A DNA stretch of 64,000 nucleotides from Tetraselmis striata (taxonomy: Eukaryota > Chlorophyta > Chlorodendrophyceae > Chlorodendrales > Chlorodendraceae). The stretch is taken from NCBI GenBank assembly GCA_006384855.1, contig VCJN01002462.1, positions 1-64,000 of the forward strand, read 5' to 3'. This document shows, piece by piece, positions 13,648-25,025 of the stretch (position 1 is the stretch's first letter; each line of letters starts with the position of its first letter). A model generated the notes under the pieces. The model searched no databases. It saw only the letters and a program-made list of their open reading frames with translations, and was not told the origin of the DNA. The translations under genes were made by a program, and so were the position numbers.

Positions 13648-14528
13648 ATGTTCTTGATTTTCGATTTTCCACCTAATGCATTGATGATGTGTGTTCTGTC
13701 GGTGGGTGGGTGCAAGGCACTAAGGCTGCCTGCCCGCAGTGCGTATATTTTTATTGCAGTGGAGCAGCTGCAAGGCATCAGTGGCGGGGGCGGCACATGC
13801 AGCGAGTGTGGCAACGCCTTGGACGCCATCATCGTCGTCACTTCGCTCCTACACCGGGAGAGACGCGCTCCTCACCCAACTCGCGGCTAGGCTGAAGAAG
13901 GCGAGGATGGGGTGCGGGTGGGCAACATTCGTCAGGAACATGTCAAGACAGCAGCTGCGCACATGGCCAAACTACCACACCACGTGGAGCAAGTTCACGA
14001 CCAAGGAGGACAGGACCAACGGCGACGAGCACCTCGTCATCTCAAGCAATGCTACAGCGAGGCAACTCACCAGCTTCAACCTGACTCGCTTGGGGCGGCA
14101 AGGTCACGGGGCCCATGCCTATGTGACTGCTGGTGACAACAGATAGTGTGTTACTTATCCCCATAGTTGCTGTTCTTAAATTAGGTACTATCGAAACATA
14201 GGGCTACCTACCTCCGCCACGAAGGTCGTGAGGAATTTAAGCACTACACCGTAGTGCAATGGGCTATGGTGTTGTTCAACGTTGGGAAGATCCGCTACGT
14301 GGACGATCTAGACGCTCACTAGACGGTCTGTACCTACCTCACAAGTGGACCAACTCGGACAACGAGGCGATGTGGCACGGCCCCCCCCCCCCCCCTCCTC
14401 CCTCCCTCCGACCCTCCCTTCACGCCGGCATGGACTACATGTGCAATGAGGTTAGGGAATTGCCGCGAGACGATGATGTTCTAGAGCGCCTTCACGTTGA
14501 CATCCACCTAGTGGTGCAGCTCGTTTGA
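13648..14528 (+). other. Possible decayed coding region, unknown family
   Basis: Plus-strand frames at 13739-14146 and 14259-14528 look protein-like. Examples are TQLAARLKKARMGCG, WPNYHTTWSKFTTKEDRTNG and YLPHKWTNSDNEAMWHG. They are in different frames and interrupted by a C tract at about 14381-14392. A zinc-ribbon-like GTCSECGNALDA occurs in another frame at about 13790. I recognise no family. It could be the remains of a mobile-element ORF. Confidence 0.25.
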
Positions 14529-14659
14529 GGCTAAGCTGAGAGGGCAGTGCAGGTGACATGCGAGGGCGAGTAGCCAGCTCGTACGGTTGGTGTAATTACA
14601 TATTACTGCTTCATACCTGATTGATGTGAGTCCCAGTCACATGCATGCATCTTGTTGAG

Positions 14660-15284
14660 CTACTCATTCTTGATGCCGGCGACCTCCTCGAGCAGGCGGT
14701 CCCATTTTGCCTTGATGGGTTTGCCATCATATGTTGTCCCGACTTCGTTTGACGCGAGGACGTCATCACGGCAACTGGCCTCAGCCAGTCGCTCTGCCGT
14801 GGCTTTGAACGTGTCACGCTTGGCCCGCTTGGGTTTGTCCCCCATGGATGTTGATCTCCACCCAGTGCTTGGCCAAAAGCCGGCGGGTGCACTACATGCA
14901 TGATGGAGGTGTTGAAGGGGCTGCAATAATACTCCGAGTCGATGTCGCGGAAGTGGGTGTGCTCCCTCCCCTCACGCTTGACTGGCTTGTGCTTGTGCTC
15001 CATGCCCACTGTGCAGTGCACGATCATTGGCCCTACCTCGGGCACCAGCTGGCAACAGTGCACACAGAGTGCATCGGCCGGATGGCGTCTTGCGGGCTCG
15101 CCCCTCGGTTGAAGGCGCGAAGCCCTTCTTGACTTGTCTTGTCGATTATTGATGCCCCCAACACTAGCCAGTGCTCCTTGGCGATGCCGCTAATCATCCA
15201 CATGGTGGTGAAGCGGATGAATATGCCGCGGCACACCAGGTGCCACGGAGTCTTGTGCTCCGTCTCCATCGACACCACGTTCAC
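14660..15284 (-). pseudogene. Frame-shifted minus-strand ORF, unknown family
   Basis: Successive segments in three different frames look like one broken protein. The first reads TPWHLVCRGIFIRFTTMWMI and EHWLVLGASIIDKTSQEG (15284-15033). The next reads PVKREGREHTHFRDIDSEYY (about 15000-14920). The last reads MGDKPKRAKRDTFKATAERL and DGKPIKAKWDRLLEEVAGIK, ending in a stop at 14660. The last segment is strongly protein-like. Gaps and frame changes argue for decay; a spliced gene with short introns is an alternative. Function is unknown. Confidence 0.35.
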
Positions 15285-15451
15285 AAGCCGTCGATTGGGC
15301 CAACGACGATGTGAGCTCGAGCATCAATGTAGACTGTGCATTCATCTGCGCAAAAGGGTCAACTTCACTTTTTACTCCTTATATACCGGTAACGACGACA
15401 ATACTACGAGGAGGGTTCGCTCGGGTAATAAGGTGTGCCAAACACTAATAT

Positions 15452-15710
15452 CCCCCACAACTCATATTTAATCGCAGTTTCTCAAATCAGTTACCATTGC
15501 AACCAATTGTACTTTTTCAAGATCTTTTGATAATGTGAAGGGTATTTTTAGGGTTTATTACGGTGTAGGATATGAACATGTGCCTAAACCCTAAACATAT
15601 CCTAAAAAAAATTGGATTCTGACAGACCTTGAAAAAGTGCAATTTGGTTACGATGGTAATCCTTAACTAGCTGATTTAAGAAATCGCGATTGAATATGAG
15701 TTATGGGCCC
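15452..15710. mobile_element. Fold-back MITE-like element
   Basis: The left arm (15452-15524) and right arm (15625-15710) are imperfect inverted repeats of about 75-85 bp. ACAACTCATATTTAATCGCA on the left pairs with the complement of a GATTGAATATGAGTTATGGG stretch on the right. TGTACTTTTTCAAGATC pairs with the complement of GACCTTGAAAAAGTGCA. They flank a ~100-bp AT-rich spacer that itself holds AGGGTTTA and TAAACCCT. There is no coding capacity. Target-site duplications were not clear. The structure fits a non-autonomous DNA transposon or fold-back element. Confidence 0.75.
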
Positions 15711-16932
15711 CTACTGGAGTTTGAAATTGTCAGCTTTAGTTTCTAGTGAGGCTGCGACGATCACTAACACATTACGAAAGTATTTAATGTTATATGAATA
15801 CATGCGATCGATACTACCGTAGCACCTCTGCTATTCAAAATGCTGCGCAACCGCCATTGTCGAGCTCACCTACAAAAGTCAGACACAATCTTGCCGGCAA
15901 GCGTGTGCTCACTTGCCCAGCCTTGTGGGCATGATGGTGTGATGGCGTGGTGGCGAAGTAGTGTATGTGTTGTGTCGGGCTGACGAAAGGACGAAGCAAC
16001 GCGCGCGTACATGCTCCGATCGTCGTAACAGGTTTTTTATTTCCGTCGTTGGTGTGCGAGTTCTAATAATAGCTCTGTATGACACGCACGGCCATGTCGC
16101 TGAGCATTTTGAACGTTCCGAGTTCCATTCGAAAAGGTGCGATAGAAAGTCACGGCCCAGGTGAGTCCCAATGGTGGCGTTGAGAATGGCTACGTGCTCA
16201 AGGTGAAGTGGCGCGAGTCGGCTCATCGGCTCCAAAGAAGCATGACAAAAACGAGTATCACAAAGGCTGCCATTTCGCCAACAGCTACGTTCTACGTTAA
16301 ATAGAAAGATAAATTTAGGAAGCGTCAACGCTCTCACCGTTGCACCATGTGGAACGAACGATGACTACGGGTTCCTCTGTCTCGAGACTGCATCGGACAC
16401 ACGCGGTGGTGGATGGTAAGCGGTGAGCGATAGGATGAGCTACGCATTGTGACCATCCCGCGCTGCTCTTGTCGCGACCCACAGGCGTCCGTGCCGGGTG
16501 CTGACTGACCGAGGGCGAAATTAAGGTATAATTTTGCGGTTGTAGTCGATATCCCGTACACCTCTTCTGGCCGATATCATTAAAATCAGAAAGATCCGAT
16601 GTAACGATGTTTGTCATTTTTTTCCGAACCCTCCCCGTACCGGGTTTATGCAGGTAAAGTATGCAGGTATGCGGCAAAGTAGCGCTCGCGGGCCTGCTGC
16701 CGCGATCGATCCGAGGTCTTGGCCGCTGCTGTACGGCGGGCAGCAGGACGTGCATGGCGTGCATGCGCCATGCGGCGGGGCATGGCGGTCCGGTCACAAG
16801 CAGGAAGCGCTCCGCGGCAAGCAGTGCAGGGCCTGAGGACTTAAGCATATCAGCGACACCGTAAATATACCTCAATTGCACCACTGCGTCTTTCCGAGTT
16901 CCTGCCCTCTCGCAACGCCCAGCCAGGCAGCC
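15711..16932. other. Intergenic region upstream of the two-TM membrane protein
   Basis: Minus-strand frames of 142 codons (16337-15909) and 189 codons (16884-16315) show no recognised domain. The right end probably contains the promoter of the membrane-protein gene, but no clear core element is visible. Confidence 0.3.
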
Positions 16933-17676
16933 ATGTTTTTTTGGTTGCTCGCAACGGGCGATTGCGACTTGGGCGGCCGGATATGCGCAGTCATCGTTGC
17001 CATCTTCGCGGCCATCTTTCTTGTCCTAGGCTGCGTGCTGCTGCCGCTGGGCGCGGGGGATCGGAACGCAGCGGCCAGCCTGGACCCCGACGCGGACTTC
17101 GTCGACCTGGGGGTGAGCTGCGAGGTGCTAAGGGTTGACACGGAGGAGAGGACGGAGCGTGAGGAGAGGAAGAGCGGCAACGCCCGCGTGGTGGAGATCT
17201 TCTGCTACCACGACTATACCTACCACTTCATCTACGTTGGTGGTGCGCTGCCTGCGCTGACGCCGGGGACCAACTACAAGTCCAGGGTGGAGAGCAAGAA
17301 GGTGCTCAACGGACAGTGCCCTCCGCCAGGGGCCAGCAATGGGCCCCTCTTCACAAATCCGACCCTACGGGTTGGCAGCAAGTATTCGTGCTGGCAACCA
17401 GCGGCCGCCGCTATCGCCAACGACGTGCCCGAGGTCTACAACTGTGGCAACCCCAGCTGCGTCAAGATCTTCTCTCCGGCGCTAGAGGTACAGGAGGCGG
17501 TGGATAGCGCAGAAACGCTGATGATAGGCGGCGGCGTGTGCCTCGGCATCGGTCTATTCCTCGCCCTCGTCGCAGGCCTCACATGGAAGTTCTGCGACCA
17601 ACACGACCACGGCTCGTCCTTCATGGATGACCCGCCGCCCGCCGCGCCTGTCATGGGCTATGGCGGGTCTCAGTGA
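16933..17676 (+). CDS. Two-TM membrane protein with Cys-containing ectodomain
   Basis: Family not identified. From the ATG at 16933, TM1 is RICAVIVAIFAAIFLVLGCV at about residues 16-35. A ~170-residue luminal or extracellular domain with several Cys follows (EIFCYHDYTYHF, SKYSCWQPAAA, YNCGNPSCVKIF). TM2 is GGGVCLGIGLFLALVAGL at about 200-217. A Pro/Gly tail is cut by TGA at 17674. The arrangement recalls the loosely defined two-TM DUF3592-type proteins, but I do not assign it. An in-frame ATG at 16876 would add 19 residues; 16933 is preferred because TM1 then starts near the N terminus. Directly after the stop, another frame runs to 17959 with a YPPAPGYQQQ/HYPPPQGPGYQPQG-type tail. This suggests a one-base shift near 17665 and a longer true protein. 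Confidence 0.65.
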   Translation: MFFWLLATGDCDLGGRICAVIVAIFAAIFLVLGCVLLPLGAGDRNAAASLDPDADFVDLGVSCEVLRVDTEERTEREERKSGNARVVEIFCYHDYTYHFIYVGGALPALTPGTNYKSRVESKKVLNGQCPPPGASNGPLFTNPTLRVGSKYSCWQPAAAAIANDVPEVYNCGNPSCVKIFSPALEVQEAVDSAETLMIGGGVCLGIGLFLALVAGLTWKFCDQHDHGSSFMDDPPPAAPVMGYGGSQ

Positions 17677-17959
17677 GGCCTATCCGCCAGCCCCCGGTTA
17701 CCAGCAGCAGAGCTACGCCGCCCACTACCCCCCTCCACAAGGTCCCGGATACCAGCCTCAGGGTTATGCCAGCCACTACTCCTCCGCGCCGCCGACCCAG
17801 CAGCAGGGGCACTTCCATTACCCCAGCCCTCTATCTCAGGCAGGCCACACTCAGCCGCCGGCCTGGACGAATCAACCAGCCCAGGGCTACCCCTTGCACA
17901 CTCCACAGCAACCGCAGCAACAGCAACAGCAGATCCAGCTTCCGACATATGATAGATAA
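17660..17959 (+). other. Out-of-frame Pro/Gln/Tyr-rich tail of the membrane protein
   Basis: This plus-strand frame (open from 17627) encodes about 95 residues of P/Q/Y-rich low complexity ending in QQQQQIQLPTYDR and a stop at 17959. Such cytoplasmic tails often follow a TM segment. It continues the protein if a one-base indel is assumed, because the gap is far too short for an intron. Either the genome carries a truncating frameshift or the assembly has an indel. Confidence 0.55.
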
Positions 17960-18688
17960 CAGCAGCATAGCCAGCCCCAACCACCCCTCCTCCGTCGCAG
18001 CAGGGTGATAGAAAAGCAGGACATGCGGAAACGCTGACCTGATGCTTCGCTATGCAGCCATGCATGTACGAGGCTTCACATGCCAGCTGCACACACACCG
18101 CTGATTTCCAGCAGCTTGGGTGACAGGCCATCCTTGCGTGCAGTCTCTGCTTGGCGCATTTGTGCACATGTGTCCCGGCATGAGCACGAATGCAGGCGCG
18201 ATTTCTCCAAGTGGGCGTGCAGTACGGGACATGCATGCAGCGCCGAGGCAGAAACGCGATAGCAGCACCATCCAGCAGAAGAGCGCCCAAGCTGCTTGTC
18301 GCGAAGCCCAACATGCTTCAGAACATGTCAAGCAAGCATACCAGGGGAGGAGCATTGCCGCTGGAGAGTATTTCGTTCCCCACTGCACCGTAATGTGGCG
18401 CATTGTATCCAAACCATGCAGTCCATAGTTATTTTGGTTATGATGGCTGGGTTTCAAAAGCAGCAGGCTCATGTCAGCAGGGACACTGGCGTAGCCGTGC
18501 GAAGCCTTCACCGCCCTGTCCACGCGCGGCGGCAGACAAGTCCGGCCTGCCGAATGCAGCTCTCCCATGTTTGCGCAGGGTCAGGCGATGCACGCATGAC
18601 GTCAGTCAAAGGACCAAAGAACGGGAGGGCTCGATGTTCGATTCAATTCTAACGCGGCAAAATGGGGGGCGGCAGGGCGGGCCGCTTG
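17960..18688. other. Convergent intergenic region between the membrane-protein and SWIB genes
   Basis: Probably holds the 3' UTRs of both genes. Overlapping open frames on both strands lack domains. Confidence 0.4.
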
Positions 18689-20180
18689 CTAGTCTTGGGT
18701 GATGAAGTGCCTGTTGAGGTACTTCATCATCCCAAAGCCCTTGAACTTGTCCACCCCCAGCAGCGCGCGCAGGCGGTCGTCGCAGATAATGTTCCGCTTG
18801 TTCGCCGGGTCCTGCAGCTCGTGCTCCTTGATGTACGCCCACACCTGCTTGACCGCCTCCGGACGCGAGGCGGCCTCGCAGCCCATGAAACCAGACAGCT
18901 CCGGAGTGAAGCTGCAGCGGCTTCTGGTAGCCTCCGGCGCGCCCTGGGTTGGCAGCCTTGGCGGCGGCCTTTGCCTCCTTAGCTGCAAGCACAAATGCAC
19001 AGAGGAGCAGGTACTTGTCAGTCTCGCGCTATTCCAAAACAGAGAGTGGACAAGGTAGGGGAACCGGGAAAAGTGGGGTAATCTACTCGCCCCAGCGTCT
19101 TGTTGCGCTGGCATTTGTTACATGTGGGTACAGGGTATGGGTCAACCAGCAGAAAGACACGCATACCAACGATTGTCACGTAGATAATGACGAATGGCAT
19201 CATCACTGAATCGAAGCATAGTTGCGGCATTGGTGATTGGTGTGGTCGAGTGTAGTAGCGCGACAATGCACGGGAAGAGGGGTGTCATGCATGATTGCAG
19301 GCTGCCCTTGCTCACCCAGCTTCTTGGCGCTCGGCAGCGCGCTGCCCTCAATCTTCTCCACCAAGTGCCGGCCCAGCTGCTTCATCAGCTGCCCCGCGTC
19401 CAGCGGGTACTCAAACAACTGCGCCAGCTGGGGGTCGTGCGTTATGCTGCGCCCGTCCTGGCACCCGCGCTCCTTGATGTGTTCCCACACCTTCTTCAGC
19501 ACCTGCGTGCGCTGCAGCTTGTCCGTGCCCACAAAGCTGGCCATCTCGGGGGACAGCACGTACAGCGGGCCGCGCGGGACCTTTTCCTCCGGCTCCTCTG
19601 GCTCCTACGACATGGCCACCGGCCGGTGAGCCATCCATCGCCAGAAGTAGCAGCATTGGGGCAGCGGCTGCCAGTACCACCTATGTGTCCCAATTCGTCC
19701 AGACGTCGTGACATCGTACGAGGATGTCATCCCCCCCCCTCCCCCCCGCTCCAACTTCCACCACCACCAACGAAGACGACAACAATCCCAGGTCATCAGC
19801 AAAGCCCATACCCGTCCCATGCCGCGCCAATCAATTCCCTGGTGCGTGCCATGCGACAAGGCGGCGCAGAAGGCAGTCCGCACCCTGGGACGCTTGCCCT
19901 TGGCCTTGGATTCCTTGGGCTTGCAGGCCCTCGGGGCAGGGGACCGCGGGGTTTCGTCCTCCGAATCGCCGCCGGCCTCCTCCTCCGCTTCCGGGTGGTT
20001 CGCCGACAGGTATTCCTCCACGCACTGCCGGATCGTGCGCTTGAAGCCGCTAAGATCCATGTCGAACTCCTCCTCCAGGCTCATGCGCAGCTGCCGCTCT
20101 GTTGTCGTCGATAGGTCCACTGTCTGCAGCAGCTCCCTCAGCCGCATGAGCAGCTTATTCTCCAGCCTGGAATCCGCCAT
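18689..20180 (-). CDS. DEK_C and double-SWIB/MDM2 domain chromatin protein (one-base frameshift)
   Basis: SWIB domains are shared with BAF60-type remodelling subunits and the yeast Uaf30/Tri1 family; DEK_C binds DNA. Exons are 20180-19884, 19604-19316 and 18982-18689. Exon 1 encodes a DEK_C domain starting MADSRLENKLLMRLRELL, with LEEEFDMDLSGFKRTIRQCV, then an acidic and basic linker. Exon 2 encodes SWIB 1 (YVLSPEMASFVGTDKLQRTQ, then VWEHIKERGCQD, then LMKQLGRHLVEKI). Exon 3 encodes an Ala/Lys linker, GGYQKPLQL, and SWIB 2 (TPELSGFMGCEAASR, then VWAYIKEHELQDPANKRNII, then GFGMMKYLNRHFITQD). Splice phases fit, but the coding total is 880 nt: one extra base near 18923 separates KPLQL from TPELSGF. 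Without it the product is 292 aa. A real frameshift or an assembly indel are both possible. Confidence 0.85.
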
Positions 20181-21640
20181 CCTGGCGACAAGCGCGACGC
20201 CTGACAATCTAAGCATGACACATGCACGCGCATCAGTAGCCAGGCGCCAAACCCCATAACAACCCCAACCCAAGGCAGCCCTCACATGTTGCGGCATCAC
20301 TCGTTTCTACGGTGCCAGACTGGCACTGGCTTCTCCAATACGGGCAGGTCTCGCCATTCGGCATGCTAAACTTTCCCCAATTTCACTGTCTTATGTGCAG
20401 CTGATTCCTCGCCTCGTCCTCTTACGGCCCACCTCAAACCCCTGATCCCAACTCCACTCCCGCTGGCGCGTGCCGCAAAATCCCGACGAGGCGATCCGCA
20501 GGGCTATCCACACCGAACTTAGCCAGCGACTGCCGGCGGAAGGGACATGTGGGCTCCAGCTGGTCTGCACCCTGATGAGGAGCGGCTGGAACTTGCGAGG
20601 AGCGTGTTCGTGCGTGTGCTGGGGGCAGGGAGGTGGTGGATGGGGGGATGGGCCTCTGCCCCATGGGGCCGCCAAGCGTGTAGTGGCTTGTGGTGGCAAT
20701 TTCTGAGTTGCGCCGAGCGGCTCGGCAAGCGGGATGCCTCACCTGCCTCTTTATGAACTATTCGTGAATGTGCGCCGGTCAGGAGCGGCCGATTACTGTG
20801 CTGAAGCGGTAGGCTTGGCGTTTTTAGCTGGAGGTGATGGACTGAAGCGCGACCTCGGGCGGGGGAGGCGGGCGTTGCAGCGCAGAGGTCGTAGCTTGGG
20901 CTACAGGGCATGTTTCCTGGCTCGGCCGATGAAGGGACGGCCACGGCCGGCGGCCGTCGTGAATCGACCCATCCATAATCCTTACTGTTAGCGGGACATA
21001 TCTGTGAGTCCGTATCGTATCCGTGCCGAATATAGTCGCTACCTGTACTCGCTATAATTGATGAGTAGCACGCGGCCTACGACGGATCTCGGGATCAATC
21101 TAGAGTACGGGTGATAATCCTGCTTGAGTACTGTAGCACTGAATATCGTGGCTGACGTGGAGCGCGAAAGATGACCCTTACCACGGAAACCAAAAACGCC
21201 ATAGTTTTGCTAAAGGTCACCGCCGAATCGTTGTTTTGGGGCACGCATTCCAGCAGATGAACAGCCCCGAACGGAGAAACTGCGGGCGGAGTAGGCCCGT
21301 TAATAATATTCTACAGAAGGTCTCTTATCACATCATCACTTCATCAGGCTAACACGCGGTGTGTTAGGGTCGCTACACACAGACAGAAAGTACTCTCCGT
21401 TAGTACGTTCCTGACTATCTACGGTCATCACTCATCAGTAGTACAGTATCGCGCCATATATAATCTGCGCCAAAACCCACCCACCGCCGCCTGGGCGGGC
21501 CCGACGACCGTCCTCGGCCCTCGGAATCGCGGGCCCTTCCTCCGCCTCCACCCCCGGCTAGGGATGGGGGCGGGGATCGTGCACGGGTGGCGCCTTGGTA
21601 GCCTTGGCCCCGCCCGTGCTGCCACTGCCGCGGAGGAGCA
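20181..21640. other. Intergenic region upstream of the SWIB gene
   Basis: Probable SWIB promoter at the left. A plus-strand frame at 20547 (WAPAGLHPDEERLELARSVF) looks protein-like and could be an exon of a divergent gene, but no neighbouring exon or domain could be found. 21.0-21.56 kb shows no feature. Confidence 0.3.
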
Positions 21641-21648
21641 GTGTGAGC

Positions 21649-22960
21649 TGGACACCGGCGTCTTACGTCGTTGCTGGTCCGGTCAAGTCCTAGTTCGCTG
21701 TTCTTTGAGCACTCTCTCCCTTCCTGTCATGTCGGCGCCTCCACATCACATTCGGCCTAGTGCCGCTATTGGAGTGGCCCGGGATGTTGTGTTGGGAAGG
21801 GAGTTCTACGTTCGGCGCAAGGGGACGCGACCGAGCTCGCGGCGGATGTGGCGCTGGGCGGAACAACGCGCGCTGAACACCGGCGTCTTACATCGTTGCT
21901 GGCCCGGTCAAGCCCCCGTTCGCTGTTCTTTGAGCACCCGCTCCCTTCCTGTCCTGTCGGCGCCTCCACATCACATTCGGCCTAGTGCCGCTATTGGAGT
22001 GGCCCGGGATGTTGTGCTGGGAAGGGAGTTCTACGTTCGGCGCAAGGGGACGCGACCGAGCTCGCGGCGGATGTGGCGCTGGGCGGAACAACGCGCGCTA
22101 GACACCGGCGTCTTACGTCGTTGCTGGCACGGTCGGCTCTTTATTCCCTACTCGTTGAGCACTTTCTCCCTTGCTTCCTGTCCTGTCGGCGCCTCCACAT
22201 CACATTCGGCCTAGTGCCGCTATTGGAGTGGCCCGGGATGTTGTGCTGGGAAGGGAGTTCTACGTTCGGCGTAAGGGGACGCGACCGAGCTCGCGGCGGA
22301 TGTGGCGCTGGGCGGAACAACGCGCGCTAGACACCGGCGTCTTATGTCGTTGCTGGTCCGGTCAAGCCCCCGTTCGCTGTTCTTTGAGCACCCGCTCCCT
22401 TCCTGTCCTGTCGGCGCCTCCACATCACATTCGGCCTAGTGCCGCTATTGGAGTGGCCCGGGATGTTGTGCTGGGAAGGGAGTTCTACGTTCGGCGCAAG
22501 GGGACGCGACCGAGTTCGCGGCGGATGTGGCGCTGGGCGGAACAACGCGCGCTAGACACCGGCGTCTTACGTCGTTGCTGGCACGGTCGGCTCTCCATTC
22601 CCTACTCGTTGAGCGCTTTCTCCCTTGCTTCCTGTCATGTTGGCGCCCCCACATCACATTCGGCCTAGTGCCGCTATTGGAGTGGCCCGGGGTGTTGTGC
22701 TGGGGAAGGCGTTCTACGTTTGGCGCAAGGGGACGCGACCGAGCTGGCGGCGGATCTGGCGTTGGGTGGCATGAGTCTGTTGCACGCCCGTGGCGCCCCG
22801 TTCTGGGTTGGATCCCCCCACTTACGCTCCTTGCTGCGAGCCCTCAACTTCGAAGCTCCTTTCCTGTCGGCGCCTCCACATGACATTCGGCCTAGTGTCG
22901 CTATTGGAGTGGCCCGGGATTGTGTGTTTGGGAGAGCGTCCCTACATACTGCGTGGAGCG
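21649..22960. repeat. Tandem array of 225/229-bp units
   Basis: The block starting GGCGCCTCCACATCACATTC recurs at 21734, 21959, 22188, 22413, 22642 (GGCGCCCCC variant) and 22869 (ACATGACATTC variant), with spacings of 225, 229, 225, 229 and 227. Units 1, 2 and 4 carry a GTTCTTTGAGCAC version just before the block. Units 3 and 5 carry a four-base-longer CTACTCGTTGAGC version. The sixth copy is diverged and truncated. The 225-bp period is divisible by three, so a plus frame stays open for 216 codons through the first units and is broken by the 229-bp units. No recognisable protein is encoded, and I treat it as a minisatellite. Confidence 0.9.
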
Positions 22961-24610
22961 GCGGTTGGCTGGTGGCGATGCCTGGTCGGTGGCTACCATG
23001 GCGGTTCCCGCCTCTGTTGGCCCGTAGCTGGATTTCCTTCTGGATTTCGGTGTGGATTTCTTGAATGTTGCGTCTAGCACATGTAATCTCAATATATAAT
23101 CTTTTTTTTGGGTGATTTCCTGATATCGCCTTCTGCTGCTAGCTCATGTAATTATATACAATCTTTTTGGTTACATGGAGAGCGTCAAGAGAATGCACGG
23201 AAAGTACTGGGGAAGGAAAAAGCCTACATTCGCGCCATATATGCTGGATGATTATCGTCATCATGTCCGTCGTCGTCCTGCCTGCTTATATTTCCTTTAT
23301 ACAGCAGCCCACAAACGTCTTTGGATGTTTTTATGGGTATGACTTTGGTTTGGTCGCTTCTAGTCGATAAACCCAAGCATAGTCTACGCCGTTGCAGCCA
23401 TTGCGAGGGTAACCATGAAAGAGCGTGCACATGGTGTGCTAAGGCCGATGCAATGTCGCGCGTGGCGCGCGCGTCACTCGTTATGCGGCACTACCAGTGT
23501 AACAAGTGTTGCACGGCCGGGCTGTGAACGGTTTGAGCGCACAGCACGCTTTTGGACATAAAGAACCGTGTTTTTCTCCCATGGTCGCCGAGATACATGT
23601 GTTGGCCACCTACCCCATGCCGCGAGGCGCATAAATTGGAGTCTATGGTCAGCTAGCGGGCTGCATGCGACATTCGCAACCTGCAGGCTATTCGCCATGC
23701 AAGAAACAGTAATATTGCAATCACGTTTTACTTCATTAGATTTCGGAATTTCATCAGATTGTGCTGCACATTAGTGCGATGGTAAGCACGTGACCTGGGC
23801 TTTCCAGCGCACTTATTTTCAGCCCAATCTGATAAAACGCCGAACTGTTACGTCCTGTCAAAGTTACCCCTTATTATGGTATCCCATGCAGCCCACTCAC
23901 TGTGGGTGGGGGCGCATGATGGGGGCATGTAAAGTGCCCTTCCGCGCAAGCTCCCAGGCGCGAGGACCCCGTCATCATAATTTTGGCTTATCCCCTTAGT
24001 GGATGATGGGTGCCATGTGATGTGTGACAACATGCGCGCATACCTGTGCAGCAATGGCGACATTGCTGTCGAGGGGGCCAGCCCGCGCTTAGGTTACGGT
24101 GCGGGCGGTATAAGCATGCACCTATGGAATCGAAGGCACTTTAGGTGTGCTACTTTCACCCAGCGAGGCGCGGCCAACGGCGCTAAGCGTGCAGCTTGAA
24201 AATTTGTGGGATGATAGGCTCCATAACGACGACGGGATTACTGGCACACTCTCACGGAAATGCCATGCATTGCATCGGTAGCGTGCATGGATTGGGCTCA
24301 ATCTCGGTCGTCTTACAGCGCATGCATACGTCCACCCACCACCGGCAGCGCGCGGGCATATGCGAAGGATGGTAGCTAAGCCGCCAACAAGTTGCCACCT
24401 ATTCATCGCCCGTTTTTTCTGTGGTTTTAGCCATGTGCAAAGCAATGCCATTGCCGAAGAACAATGCGATAACCGGAAGAAACGGCTGCCTCCTTGGCGT
24501 AGGAGGCTTGCATCCACTGGATTACAAGGCTCCATGGCCCCGTGGACCCATGGCTTGGGCACCGAGGCGAGGATACGCGCGGATTTCTATGTGCAAAGAC
24601 TTATGTGGAC
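22961..24610. other. Intergenic, no gene recognised
   Basis: AT-richer around 23.06-23.4 kb. Open frames up to 146 codons (24562-24122, minus) show no domain. Confidence 0.35.
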
Positions 24611-24614
24611 TGGT

Positions 24615-25025
24615 GTACTGACATCAGTGCTTCAACAGATGCGCACTACAAACACAACTAAAAGCAACTATGAAAGGTCGCCAGCAAAAGAGAGACATAA
24701 GCATGAAACCAAGGTCGAGCAGGAGGCCAGCAGGGAGCCAAGAACCAAGGAAGAGCCAAGGGAACCACGAAGGCGCGAAGTTGCAAAGGAACCAAAAGGT
24801 CAAGGGAAGCACTGAATACAAGGAACGACCAAAAAGACCGAAAGGGAAACATGAAACCAATGGGGACCATCGCCCTAGGGTAGGCCATCAGCCGCGGCGA
24901 GTACGCTTGCAGCCGATGACCCGGGTCATAGCAAGACATGCCGACGAGCAACGCGACGTAGGCGCAGGAGCACCATCACGTGCCAAGCGTGCCACCGCGA
25001 CCCCGCCAAGAACGTTGCCTTCCTG
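24615..25025 (-). mobile_element. Truncated inverted copy of the non-LTR retrotransposon 3' region
   Basis: Read on the minus strand, this matches 31600-31990 on plus over nearly its whole length. Both copies encode the same words: FPF.SFWSFL.FSASLD, then SWFPW.FLGSWLP..LLDLG, then MSLFCW.P. On the other strand both read HQPRR..RLQPMTRVIA.HA. It begins abruptly near 25025 and lacks RT or nuclease sequence, as expected of a 5'-truncated retrotransposon insertion. Nucleotide divergence from the other copy is visible but moderate. Confidence 0.8.

Noticed and set aside
15545..15605. Telomere-like CCCTAAA words (also near 42596 and 57120)
   Set aside because: Only one or two units at each place; no array.
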